A stretch of 33,850 nucleotides of DNA from an uncultured Fibrobacter sp. (GTDB taxonomy: Bacteria; Fibrobacterota; Fibrobacteria; Fibrobacterales; Fibrobacteraceae). Under the pieces are notes generated by a model. It was not told where the DNA came from and searched no databases. It worked only from the letters and a program-made list of their open reading frames with translations. Of the stretch, positions 1-8,031 are shown one piece after another. How positions within the stretch are numbered: position 1 is the stretch's first letter; every line of letters starts with the position of its first letter. The DNA is taken from the NCBI GenBank assembly GCA_946408125.1, contig CAMJQW010000022.1, positions 1-33,850 on the forward strand, given 5' to 3'. Position numbers and translations under genes: made by a program.

Positions 1-52
1 GTTCCTGAGGCTTGACTTCTTCTGTGGTTTTGACTTCTGTTTCTTCTGCCAT
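1..52 (-). CDS. N-terminus of an unknown protein (partial)
   Basis: An ATG at 52 reads leftward off the window edge. The 17 visible residues begin MAEETEVKTTEE and are rich in Glu, Lys and Thr. A purine-rich ribosome site (AAGAGG) lies about 7 nt upstream of the ATG, and a TATCTTTG promoter-like element lies 64 nt upstream at 117-124. The charged N-terminus has no signal peptide, so a cytoplasmic protein is likely. The family cannot be recognised from so little sequence. Confidence 0.6.
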   Translation of the reverse strand, partial: MAEETEVKTTEEVKPQE

Positions 53-116
53 AATGTACCTCTTGGAATTTGCGAATAGACAATCGCCTATCGACATGTA
101 TGTTAATTTGACGGCG

Positions 117-124
117 CAAAGATA
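117..124 (-). promoter_or_regulatory. Predicted -10 element of the partial gene at 1-52
   Basis: TATCTTTG on the minus strand, preceded by AATTTGC. It is identical in its eight bases to the element before mfd. It predicts a leader of roughly 58 nt with a ribosome site, unlike the leaderless arrangement at many other genes here. Confidence 0.45.
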
Positions 125-169
125 GCAAATTTTGGCAGAATTTGCAAAGAAGTCACAAAAAATTATGCT

Positions 170-2089
170 TTAAGGCCTATTTTCGAGCCAGTGGTGCAAC
201 ACCGTGATATCCGCGGGGCGAACACCGGGAATGCGGCTGGCCTGGCCCAAATTGAGCGGTTTGTGGGCATTCAGGCGCTGACGACTCTCGATACTGATAG
301 CCGATATCTGCATATAGTCCATGTCGGGCGACAGCTTGACGCCCTCCATCTTCTTCTGTTCCTCGATTTCTCGGGACTGCCTCTCGAAGAACCCAGAATA
401 GAGTTCCTCGGCGTACAGGTACCAACGGTCACGGCGGCAGAGGGGCATGTCGGGAGTCGCGACATCGAAAAAGAGTTCCGGATCGATTCCCGGACGGCGC
501 AGCACGTTGATCCAGCGGGTGCGTTCCGTAGCGGGAGCCTGGCCACCGGCGGCGAGGATGCGGTTCGCGTCCTGCGGCAAGGCGGATTCTTCGGAGAGAC
601 GACTCTTGACCGATTCCATCAGGTCTACCCGCCGCATCCAGTCCTTCCAGTCCATATCGCCAATCATCCCGATCTTGCGGGCCTTTTCCTTCAGGCGCAT
701 TTCCGCGTTGTCGCTGCGCAAGAAAAGCCTGTATTCGGCGCGGCTCGTGAACATGCGGTAGGGTTCATCCAGCAGGACATTCACGAGGTCATCGACCATC
801 ACGCCGAGGTAGCTCTCGGAACGTCCAAGAATAAATGGCTCCCCGCCCTTCACCTTGAGCGCCGCGTTGATGCCCGCAAGGAGGCCCTGGCCGGCAGCTT
901 CCTCGTAGCCGCTCGTACCGCAGACCTGGCCCGCGAAATAGAGTCCCGGAACATTCTTGCACTCAAAAGTCGGGTACAATTGCGTGGCATCGACCGAATC
1001 GTATTCCACCGCATAGCCTATCTGCAACACGCGAGCACGGGTAAGCCCGGGAATCGTATGGATGGCGGCCAACTGGATATCGGCAGGCAAGCTCGAACTG
1101 AATCCGTTGATGTACACGCGACCGATATCCGCCTGCTCGGGCTCCAGGAACAGCTGGTGCCCGTCGCGGTCGCCGAAGCGGTTGATCTTGTCCTCGATGC
1201 TCGGGCAGTAGCGCGGACCCTTGCCGTGGATGCGCCCGCTGAACATGGGGCTGTCCTTGAAGCCGCTACGCAGGATTTCATGGGTCTTGAGGTTCGTGCG
1301 CGTAATCCAGCAGACGCAATCGTTACGCAGGAAATGCTTGGCAGGGTCACCCCAGAAAAAGTCCGCATCGCGACCCGGAACGGTTTCCGCCAGATGACGG
1401 TCGCTCATCGGCCAGGGACTTTCTTCGCCACGCTGCACATCGCATTCATCAAAGTCGATGCTATCGGGATCGAGCCTGCTCGGGGTGCCGGTTTTCAGGC
1501 GACGCAAAGCGATGCCATTTTTCGCGAGGCATTCCGAAAGCTTGTCGGCACTCGGTTCCCCCACTCGCCCGCCGATGCTCGTTTCAAGTCCGGTGAACAT
1601 CTTGGAGGCAAGGAAGGTGCCGCTCGTAATCACGAGCGAGCGCGTTACGTAACGTTCGCCGTTCAGGAGCGTAAGTTCCAGGCGGCCATCCGGCATGCGT
1701 TCAAAAGCGGCCAGCTCTCCCTGGATTACGGAAAGCCCCGGAAGGTTCGTGATGACCTCGCGCGCCACCTCGCTGTAATACTTCATGTCGCACTGGGCGC
1801 GCGGACCCCATACGGCGGGCCCCTTGCTCATGTTGAGCATACGGAACTGGATACCGGCCTTGTCGGTCAAGAGTCCCATCAGGCCGCCGAGCGCATCGAT
1901 GTCGCGGACAATCTGGCCTTTAGCCACCCCGCCTACGGCCGGATTACAGCTCATACGCCCGATGGCATTGATATCCATCGTGAGCATGGCCGTCTTTACG
2001 CCGAGTTTCCAGGCTGCATGAGTCGCCTCGATGCCGGCATGACCGCCACCGACAACGACAACATCGTATTGTGAAATTACAGATGACAA
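170..2089 (-). CDS. mnmG: tRNA uridine-5-carboxymethylaminomethyl modification enzyme MnmG (GidA)
   Basis: MnmG is an FAD- and NADH-dependent enzyme that, with the GTPase MnmE, installs the carboxymethylaminomethyl group on wobble uridine 34 of certain tRNAs. The 639-residue length is normal. The N-terminal FAD Rossmann motif VGGGHAG is at residues 13-19. Both family signatures are present: GKGPRYCPSIEDK and CGTSGYEEAAGQG. The KTGTPSR segment and the DCVC cysteines of the active region are also present. The start is TTG at 2089, the only plausible start ahead of the FAD motif, since the first internal Met falls well inside the domain. The gene begins 8 nt after the stop of the thioredoxin lipoprotein, so it is probably translated from the same transcript. 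No clear Shine-Dalgarno site precedes the TTG. No convincing terminator follows in 53-169. Confidence 0.97.
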   Translation of the reverse strand: MSSVISQYDVVVVGGGHAGIEATHAAWKLGVKTAMLTMDINAIGRMSCNPAVGGVAKGQIVRDIDALGGLMGLLTDKAGIQFRMLNMSKGPAVWGPRAQCDMKYYSEVAREVITNLPGLSVIQGELAAFERMPDGRLELTLLNGERYVTRSLVITSGTFLASKMFTGLETSIGGRVGEPSADKLSECLAKNGIALRRLKTGTPSRLDPDSIDFDECDVQRGEESPWPMSDRHLAETVPGRDADFFWGDPAKHFLRNDCVCWITRTNLKTHEILRSGFKDSPMFSGRIHGKGPRYCPSIEDKINRFGDRDGHQLFLEPEQADIGRVYINGFSSSLPADIQLAAIHTIPGLTRARVLQIGYAVEYDSVDATQLYPTFECKNVPGLYFAGQVCGTSGYEEAAGQGLLAGINAALKVKGGEPFILGRSESYLGVMVDDLVNVLLDEPYRMFTSRAEYRLFLRSDNAEMRLKEKARKIGMIGDMDWKDWMRRVDLMESVKSRLSEESALPQDANRILAAGGQAPATERTRWINVLRRPGIDPELFFDVATPDMPLCRRDRWYLYAEELYSGFFERQSREIEEQKKMEGVKLSPDMDYMQISAISIESRQRLNAHKPLNLGQASRIPGVRPADITVLHHWLENRP

Positions 2090-2097
2090 ACCGAAAA

Positions 2098-3411
2098 TTA
2101 CTTCGCTGCAGGAGCCGGAGCAGGAGCCGGAACGGCTGCGGCAGGCTTGAGCGTGTCAACCTTTGCCGGAGCCGGCGGTTCAACCTTCCATTCCACATTC
2201 TTGCCGGCGAGAAGTTCGGCGATTTCCTTCTTGAGGTCTTCCTTTTCCTTTTCGAAGGCGGCATACTGCTTGTAAGTGCCGTCCGGATTCACGAGATAAA
2301 TCTTCGGGACGTAACCATCACTGTAGAGTTCGCCGAACTGGCGGGATTCATCCCACACGACCTTTTCGTTGTCGTCGTAACCGGCGTTGTCAGTGAACTT
2401 GCGGATGCCGGACTTGTTGTTGCCACCGCTGAACACGGTAACGGCGGTCAAGCCCTTCGGAACAAATTCCTTCGCAATTTCCACGACCTGCGGTGCGGCA
2501 TGGGCGCAGTGGCCGCAAGTGGCGGAGAAGTAAGAGATGAGGAGCGGCTTGCCCGCATAGGCCTGGAGGTTCGTATCCTTCGTAGAGATGCCCGTCACCT
2601 TGACATCGAAGTTCATCTTAACGGGCATTCCGTTCGGGAGCGTATCGCCACGGAGACCGGCAACAGCTTCCTTGAGCTTCGCTTCTTCTTCCTGGGCCTT
2701 CTTCATGGCTTCTTCACGAATGGTCTTCATCTTCTCGTTATAACGTTCGCCCACGGCCTTGAGGGAATCTTCCGGCAGAGGAATCACGAAAGTAGTGTCG
2801 CGCACCTTGGTGGCGGCATCCTTGAGGCCGAGCACAAAGTAATCCACATCGAAATCCGTCTGGAACTGGGAGCTGATGTTAAGGAACTGGTTCGCCATCT
2901 GCATACCCAGGAGGTAAGAGAACTTCTGGTTCTCGGTCGGATTTTCGCCCAGCACGACAGGTTCATTCTTGACAGGAGCTTCCGGTTCAATCGGCATCGT
3001 ATTCAGGACAGAATCGACATAGGCACGGTACTTGACCGGATCATTGTTGATGGCGGCGGCAGCGGCACTATCCGGCTGGGCCTTGCTCAAGCGGGCGCGT
3101 CCCTTCATGTTGTAACGTCCGGCAATGATGCTCAGGGAATCTTCAGGAATCTGGATCTTGGCGCTGGAATCCTTGTTGGCCTTGAAATTGTCCAAAATAC
3201 CCTGGACAACGACATCCTGGTCCGGATGTTCGCCCATCTGGCGAGGAATAATCGAGAAATTCTGGGTCCCGAACTGCGATCCGAGCATATAGGCGAACTT
3301 CTGGTCGTCCGTAGAATTTGCGCCGATGGCGGCTGCCTGCTTGGACTGCTGGTTGTTACAAGCTATCAACGAAAGGGCACATGCACCGAGTGCAATGAAT
3401 CTTGTTCTCAT
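2098..3411 (-). CDS. Thioredoxin-fold lipoprotein with two FKBP-N-like repeats
   Basis: A 437-residue predicted lipoprotein. The lipobox LIAC at 15-18 makes Cys18 the likely lipidated residue. Two related segments, about 36-110 and 160-230, share a KF(A/S)Y(M/L)LG start and resemble the N-terminal dimerisation domain of FKBP-type isomerases, but no FKBP catalytic domain follows. A Lys/Glu-rich helical stretch (225-250) leads into a thioredoxin fold of the TlpA/ResA kind, with active-site CGHC at 299-302 and the cis-proline loop YVPK ending at 370. The tail is Ala/Pro-rich. The likely role is periplasmic thiol-disulfide exchange; the substrate is unknown. The ATG at 3411 has a good AAGGAAG ribosome site. 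It follows mfd (68-bp gap with its own likely promoter) and runs into mnmG 8 nt later. The domain reading is by eye and firmest for the thioredoxin part. Confidence 0.85.
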   Translation of the reverse strand: MRTRFIALGACALSLIACNNQQSKQAAAIGANSTDDQKFAYMLGSQFGTQNFSIIPRQMGEHPDQDVVVQGILDNFKANKDSSAKIQIPEDSLSIIAGRYNMKGRARLSKAQPDSAAAAAINNDPVKYRAYVDSVLNTMPIEPEAPVKNEPVVLGENPTENQKFSYLLGMQMANQFLNISSQFQTDFDVDYFVLGLKDAATKVRDTTFVIPLPEDSLKAVGERYNEKMKTIREEAMKKAQEEEAKLKEAVAGLRGDTLPNGMPVKMNFDVKVTGISTKDTNLQAYAGKPLLISYFSATCGHCAHAAPQVVEIAKEFVPKGLTAVTVFSGGNNKSGIRKFTDNAGYDDNEKVVWDESRQFGELYSDGYVPKIYLVNPDGTYKQYAAFEKEKEDLKKEIAELLAGKNVEWKVEPPAPAKVDTLKPAAAVPAPAPAPAAK

Positions 3412-3444
3412 TTTGTACTTCCTTTATAATGTTTTCCGACCGAT

Positions 3445-3450
3445 AAAATA
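3445..3450 (-). promoter_or_regulatory. Possible -10 element of the thioredoxin lipoprotein
   Basis: TATTTT on the minus strand in the 68-bp gap after mfd. It leaves a leader of about 27 nt that contains the AAGGAAG ribosome site. It is a weaker match than the TATATT elements elsewhere, so read-through from mfd is an alternative. Confidence 0.3.
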
Positions 3451-3479
3451 GTAAAAAGGACGGTTTCGAGTAAACTCCC

Positions 3480-6400
3480 CTACTTGGAAAAGACCCTGAA
3501 GCACTCGAGAGTCCTTTCGGCGACCTGTTCGGGATCCGCCGTAGAGAGTTCGATGACCGCCTGGACTGGGGTCACGTTCAAAAGCCGCATCGGGTACGGC
3601 GATGCGGGGCAAAGCGAAAGCAGTTCCCTCGGGTCGGGAGGCGGATATTCGGCAAAAGTCACCGCCAGGAGGCCCTTGCGCTGCTGCAGGCCCTGCACGC
3701 GCATGCGACCCGCCAGGAGGGCGATTTCGGAGACTTTCATGAGCATCTTCGCGGGAGTCGGTACCGGTCCGAAGCGGTCCTCCAGTTCCTGCAATATGCT
3801 TTCCACCTCGGCCGTGGAGGCGATTCGCGCGATGCGCTGGTATAGGGATATGCGCGTCAGGCCGTCCTGGATATAATCTTCGGGCAAATAGGCGTCCACG
3901 CCGAGCTCGACGCGTGGCTGAACGGGCTTGTCTGTCGGCGCACCGCGCAGCTGCTCCACGGCCTCGCGCACCATCCGGATGTACGTTTCGAAGCCGACCT
4001 CGGCAATAAAACCGTGCTGTTCTTCGCCCAGCAGGTTACCCGCACCACGGATATCGAGGTCGCGCATGGCGAGCTGATAACCGCTACCGAGGTCCGTGTA
4101 CTGCTCGAGCGCCTTGAGGCGGCGCATGGATTCCGCCGAAATCTCGTTATGCGGGGGAATCACGAGGAAAGCCTTCGCGAGCACGTCACTGCGGCCCACG
4201 CGACCGCGCATCTGGTAGAGCTGGCTGATGCCGAAATGATGCGCGTTCATAATGATGATCGTATTCGCGTTAGGAACATCGAGGCCCGACTCGATGATGC
4301 TCGTGCTGACCAGCACGTCGAAATCTTTTGCGAGGAAGGCGTTCATCACGCGTTCGAGTTCGCGGTCCTCCATCTGGCCGTGCGCCACGGCCACGCGGGC
4401 ATTCGGGACCCAGTGTTCCACGTCTTCGGCAAGCATGTTGATGCTCTGGACGCGGTCGTTCACGATAAAGACCTGGCCGCCTCGCGCCAGTTCGTCTTCC
4501 ACCGCGGCGGCAAGAATCACGTCGTCACGCTTGAGGAGCTTGGTTTCCACGGGCAGGCGGTTCATGGGCGGCGTATTGATGAGCGAGATGTCGCGCACTC
4601 CGGTCATGCTCAGCTGCAACGAGCGCGGGATGGGAGTGGCACTCATGCTGATGGTATCGACCGCGAGCCTGAATTCGCGAAGCTTTTCCTTCTGCTTCAC
4701 TCCGAATTTCTGTTCTTCGTCGATGATGAGCAGTCCCAAATCCTTGAACTGGTTCTTCTCGCTCAACAGCGCATGCGTCCCGACAACGATATCGACCTTC
4801 CCCTCGCTCACCTGCTTGAAAATTTCCTTCTTTTCCTTGGGAGTCTTGTAGCGGTTCACGAGCGCGATATTCACGGGGAAAGCGGCAAAGCGCTCCTTGA
4901 AATTCTCGTAATGCTGGGCAGCCAGGATGGTCGTCGGCACCAGGATGGCCACCTGCTTCTTGGCGCTCACGCACTTGAAGGCTGCTCGCATCGCGACTTC
5001 CGTCTTGCCGAATCCCACATCGCCGCAGACAAGGCGGTCCATGGGCCTGCGGGCTTCCATATCGCGCATGATGTCCGCGGTCGCCTTCACCTGGTCAGGA
5101 GTCGGCTCATATTCGAACGCATCGTCGAATTCTTTCTGCATCTTGGGATTGGGCGGAAAACCGAAACCTTCCACGAGTTCGCGCTTGGCATACAGTTCCA
5201 CGAGTTCCCTCGCAATCTGCACGACCTTCTTCTTGACACGCTTCTTGAGGTTCTCCCAGTTCTTGCCGCCGAGCTTGTCGAGCGTCGGGACCTTGTCTTC
5301 GGAGGGATTCAGACGGTCAATCTTCTGCAAGTCGGATACAGGGAACTTAAGACGGTCGCCACCCGCATATTCGAGGAGGGCGCAGTCCACCCAGCCACCG
5401 TTCACGTTCACGCGCACGAGTCCCAGGTAGCGCCCGACGCCGTGATCTTCGTGGGCAACATAGTCCCCGCGCGAAAGCGATTCCACCATGAGGGCGCTCG
5501 CGACCGAGCCCGCGATTTGTCTTTTGCGATGCTTGTTCGCATGCCTGTTGAATATTCGCGTTTCCGTGAGGAAAGCGATACCCTCGTCCTCGAGCCAGAA
5601 TCCTTCGGTCAGGTTTCCGACAAAGTAATCTTCTACGGGAAGGTACTCGAAAACGTGACGGAGCCGTGCCAGCGCACCCGGAGTCGGGGCCACCACGTAC
5701 ACTCGCCCCCCCTGGGCCGCAAAGTCCTCAATCTGCTTCGCGACGGCATCCGTACCGGCGCTCGAAAAATCCTGCGGGCGGAGGTTCACGTTGATCCAGC
5801 TGCTCGATTCGGCACTCGCGCCGGTCATGTCGAGGCTCGCGCGTCCCGGGAAGCGAGATGCGAGTTCGCCGAACTTCCACCAGATTCTGGACGGAGCCAG
5901 GGCACCCGAGTTCGCGATTTCCGATTGCACACCCTCGTAACCCCTATAAAGCTTAGAGGCCGTTTCGGAAAGCGTCGAAAGGCTCTCGAACACGAGCGAA
6001 CATTTCGGCAGGTAATCCAGCAGGCTGTAGCCGAGATCAAGGTAATCGGGGCGCTTCCACCAGAGTCCCGAAAAATCTCCGCCGAACTTGGCCGCCTCTT
6101 CGACCGGCAAGGTAAACTCGCCCATGGGATAAAGTTTGACGCGGTCCATTTTCTCGATGGAACGCTGCGTAAAGATATCGAAGGTACGGATGGACTCCAC
6201 CTCGTCGCCGTAAAACTCGATACGGATCGGATGCGGATACAGGAAACAGTTGATATCGACGATACACCCGCGGATGGAGAATTCCCCAACCCCGCTCACC
6301 ATGGGCTGTTCGTTGAACCCGTGGTCCAAGAGCCACGGTCGAAGCGACGCCGGGTCAAAGACATCCCCCACCTTGACGGTCCGGAACTGCTTCTGCACGG

Positions 6401-6800
6401 TTCCGGGCGCAGGCAGCTTCATCAGCAGGGCGTCGAGCGGGCAAACGACAACGCGGATATCGCCGGATTCGCCTACCTTCTCGAAAAACTTGAGGCGTTC
6501 TTCAAGGACGCCCTCGAAAGGAACTTTCTGTTCGTATGGTTTGAGCCCGATGGAGGGGTAAAAGAGCACGCGGTTTTCGCCCACGAGCCCCTGCAGGTTC
6601 TCGATCCACGTTTCGGCGCTCTTGTAGTCCTTCGCCACGACCAGGATATCTTCGGGAGTCTCGTAAAAACGACCTGCCACCATCATCGACGCCATCGGAA
6701 TCGATGCGCCGCAGACGTGGAGGGATTCCTTCCCTGCGTTCGCGAATGCAGACAGCGAACCAGAAAGCGAATCCTGGAGATATTCCTGCAAGGTATCCAT
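3480..6800 (-). CDS. mfd: Transcription-repair coupling factor Mfd
   Basis: Mfd is a DNA translocase that removes stalled RNA polymerase at lesions and recruits UvrA. From the ATG at 6800 it has 1106 residues, typical of the family. The UvrB-like N-terminal region occupies about 1-340. The CarD-like RNA-polymerase interaction domain is near 441-496 (GDYVAHEDHGVGRY). The helicase core has Walker A GDVGFGKTE at 593-601 and the DEEQ box at 694-697, plus the translocation (TRG) segment and the C-terminal D7 domain. The frame stays open to an ATG at 6842, but those 14 extra codons lie inside the tRNA-Lys terminator hairpin. A TATCTTTG promoter element ends 6 nt before the 6800 ATG, so 6800 is preferred and the mRNA may be leaderless. 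Confidence 0.97.
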   Translation of the reverse strand: MDTLQEYLQDSLSGSLSAFANAGKESLHVCGASIPMASMMVAGRFYETPEDILVVAKDYKSAETWIENLQGLVGENRVLFYPSIGLKPYEQKVPFEGVLEERLKFFEKVGESGDIRVVVCPLDALLMKLPAPGTVQKQFRTVKVGDVFDPASLRPWLLDHGFNEQPMVSGVGEFSIRGCIVDINCFLYPHPIRIEFYGDEVESIRTFDIFTQRSIEKMDRVKLYPMGEFTLPVEEAAKFGGDFSGLWWKRPDYLDLGYSLLDYLPKCSLVFESLSTLSETASKLYRGYEGVQSEIANSGALAPSRIWWKFGELASRFPGRASLDMTGASAESSSWINVNLRPQDFSSAGTDAVAKQIEDFAAQGGRVYVVAPTPGALARLRHVFEYLPVEDYFVGNLTEGFWLEDEGIAFLTETRIFNRHANKHRKRQIAGSVASALMVESLSRGDYVAHEDHGVGRYLGLVRVNVNGGWVDCALLEYAGGDRLKFPVSDLQKIDRLNPSEDKVPTLDKLGGKNWENLKKRVKKKVVQIARELVELYAKRELVEGFGFPPNPKMQKEFDDAFEYEPTPDQVKATADIMRDMEARRPMDRLVCGDVGFGKTEVAMRAAFKCVSAKKQVAILVPTTILAAQHYENFKERFAAFPVNIALVNRYKTPKEKKEIFKQVSEGKVDIVVGTHALLSEKNQFKDLGLLIIDEEQKFGVKQKEKLREFRLAVDTISMSATPIPRSLQLSMTGVRDISLINTPPMNRLPVETKLLKRDDVILAAAVEDELARGGQVFIVNDRVQSINMLAEDVEHWVPNARVAVAHGQMEDRELERVMNAFLAKDFDVLVSTSIIESGLDVPNANTIIIMNAHHFGISQLYQMRGRVGRSDVLAKAFLVIPPHNEISAESMRRLKALEQYTDLGSGYQLAMRDLDIRGAGNLLGEEQHGFIAEVGFETYIRMVREAVEQLRGAPTDKPVQPRVELGVDAYLPEDYIQDGLTRISLYQRIARIASTAEVESILQELEDRFGPVPTPAKMLMKVSEIALLAGRMRVQGLQQRKGLLAVTFAEYPPPDPRELLSLCPASPYPMRLLNVTPVQAVIELSTADPEQVAERTLECFRVFSK

Positions 6801-6806
6801 ACGCAA

Positions 6807-6814
6807 CAAAGATA
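6807..6814 (-). promoter_or_regulatory. Predicted mfd promoter (-10 element)
   Basis: TATCTTTG on the minus strand, six nt before the mfd ATG. The upstream half of the promoter would overlap the tRNA-Lys terminator hairpin at 6825-6858. The geometry predicts transcription starting at or next to the ATG. Confidence 0.5.
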
Positions 6815-6824
6815 GTAAAGATGC

Positions 6825-6858
6825 AAAAACCGGCCCCGACAAGTCGAGACCGGTTTTT
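6825..6858 (-). terminator. Rho-independent terminator of tRNA-Lys
   Basis: Read on the minus strand, the arms AAAAACCGG and CCGGTTTTT flank an inner stem that pairs almost to the tip (TCTCGAC with GTCGGGG), ending in a T run. Two of the inner pairs are G-U on the minus strand and become A/C mismatches on the plus strand, which shows the functional RNA is the minus-strand one. It starts 4 nt after the tRNA 3' end. Confidence 0.85.
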
Positions 6859-6861
6859 CAC

Positions 6862-6934
6862 TGAGCTACGAAGGACTCGAACCTTCGACCCACGCCTTAA
6901 AAGGGCGTTGCTCTACCAACTGAGCTAGTAGCCC
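6862..6934 (-). tRNA. tRNA-Lys (anticodon UUU)
   Basis: A 73-nt cloverleaf. The acceptor arms GGGCTAC and GTAGCTC pair with one G-U, and the discriminator base is A. The D-stem is GCTC/GAGC with loop AGTTGGTA. The anticodon stem ACGCC/GGCGT encloses loop CTTTTAA, giving anticodon UUU, which reads AAA and AAG lysine codons. The T-arm is GAAGG-TTCGAGT-CCTTC. The CCA end is not encoded, so it must be added after transcription. The gene has its own promoter (6943-6973) and terminator (6825-6858), so it forms a single-gene transcription unit. Confidence 0.97.
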
Positions 6935-6942
6935 GAGCGACC

Positions 6943-6973
6943 CAAATATATGAAAGTTTCCCCATTTTGTAAA
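6943..6973 (-). promoter_or_regulatory. tRNA-Lys promoter
   Basis: On the minus strand TTTACA (6968-6973) is followed by a 17-nt spacer and then TATATTTG (6943-6950). The mature tRNA begins 8 nt after this element. This is the cleanest promoter in the window and calibrates the others, because start sites 6-8 nt after TATATT fit a very short tRNA leader. Confidence 0.75.
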
Positions 6974-6978
6974 GGTAT

Positions 6979-7010
6979 TTGACATTTTTTACCCGTTCTT
7001 TTTGTAAATT
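6979..7010 (+). promoter_or_regulatory. Promoter of the PorV-like gene
   Basis: A consensus TTGACA (6979-6984) and a TAAATT (7005-7010) preceded by TTTTTG lie 7 nt before the ATG at 7018. The 20-nt spacing is longer than the usual 17. Its -35 sits 5 bp from the -35 of the divergent tRNA-Lys promoter. Confidence 0.5.
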
Positions 7011-7017
7011 ATGCTCT

Positions 7018-8031
7018 ATGAGTTTCACAGGGAAATTATCAGCCCTCGTTGCAATAGCGTTGTCCGTCCCGGCGACATCGCTTGCATTCTTTGACCACGG
7101 CGATGCCGGTCAAGAAGTTTTCTCATTCCTCCGTACATTCGACAGCCCGCGCAACGCCGCACTCGAAAAATCCGCAGCGGCAAACCCGAGCACGGATCCG
7201 TCAATCACGCAATTGAACCCCGCCGCCCTGAGGCTTCCCGACAGCACATCGCGTGTCGCCTCCATGCACTGGCAGACCGGAGAATTCGCCGACAACCAGG
7301 GAACCATCTCGTACACGGCTCACATCAATACGATCCTGTACCAGGTCAGCTACAACTGGCTCGATTACGGGACCATCGAAGGATACGACGAATTTGGCGA
7401 ATCGACAGGCGTCGACTACGAGCCCTTCAGCCAGCTCGTTACCGCGACCGTCGCCTTCCCGATGAAGCATTTCCAGTTCGGTGCCACCCTGAAATTCGCA
7501 AGTGACAGGCTTGCTGAAGACGAAGGCGACCGCACCGCCTACGGACTCGCTTTCGACTGGGGTATCGCCTGGCAGTCCTCGAGCAGGATTCTTGGCCTCG
7601 CCCTGACGGCCCGGGACATGGGATGCATCCTGCGCGACTACGTGGACGACGGAGACGACGAATTCTATCCGATGTCGCAAACATTCTCGATTGCCGGCTA
7701 CTTCCGCCCAAAGAGCGTGCGACGCCTGACGCTTTACGCCGACAGCGATTTTCCGCGTTTTGCCGAATCCACGTTGAACCTCGGTGCCGAATACGCCCTC
7801 GGGAGCTACTTCTCCATCCGCGCCGGATTCACACGCGCATGGCTCGACCTCGTACGCGATTTCAAGGAGCTCGCCTCCTCCGACAGCAGGCCCAGCGAAT
7901 CGAATGAAGCCCGCATGCTGAGCGGCGGCCTCGGCTATTCCAGCAGTCTGTTCTCGTTGGACTACTCGTTCTCCTACCTCGCCCAGGGGCTCGGATTCGA
8001 GCACCGCGTAGGACTCCGCGTGGGCTTCTGA
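7018..8031 (+). CDS. PorV/PorQ-like (UPF0164) outer-membrane barrel protein
   Basis: A 337-residue protein with a classical signal peptide (cleavage near residue 23, after TSLA). The rest shows alternating aromatic/polar beta-strand patterning and ends in a Phe (LRVGF), typical of an outer-membrane beta-barrel. The opening part, with its 'SPRNAALEKSAAANPSTDP ... LNPAALRLP' features, matches the PorV/PorQ/UPF0164 group. PorV is the outer-membrane shuttle of type IX secretion in Bacteroidota and PorQ-like paralogues are common, so a direct secretion role is only an inference. The ATG at 7018 is chosen because it starts the signal peptide and lies 7 nt after a TAAATT promoter element; an in-frame start further upstream would lie on that promoter. 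Its TGA overlaps the next ATG (TGATG). Confidence 0.8.
   Translation: MSFTGKLSALVAIALSVPATSLAFFDHGDAGQEVFSFLRTFDSPRNAALEKSAAANPSTDPSITQLNPAALRLPDSTSRVASMHWQTGEFADNQGTISYTAHINTILYQVSYNWLDYGTIEGYDEFGESTGVDYEPFSQLVTATVAFPMKHFQFGATLKFASDRLAEDEGDRTAYGLAFDWGIAWQSSSRILGLALTARDMGCILRDYVDDGDDEFYPMSQTFSIAGYFRPKSVRRLTLYADSDFPRFAESTLNLGAEYALGSYFSIRAGFTRAWLDLVRDFKELASSDSRPSESNEARMLSGGLGYSSSLFSLDYSFSYLAQGLGFEHRVGLRVGF

Noticed and set aside
191..2074. A 627-residue open frame on the plus strand opposite mnmG
   Set aside because: It is antisense to a fully motif-bearing mnmG, has no recognisable domain, and arises from the codon bias of the real gene.
4014..6815. A 933-residue open frame on the plus strand opposite mfd
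   Set aside because: It is a shadow of mfd: His/Glu/Arg-rich composition, no domain, no ribosome site or promoter at its start.
6801..6842. Fourteen-codon N-terminal extension of mfd from ATG 6842
   Set aside because: The codons lie in the tRNA terminator hairpin and the predicted mfd promoter lies downstream of that ATG.
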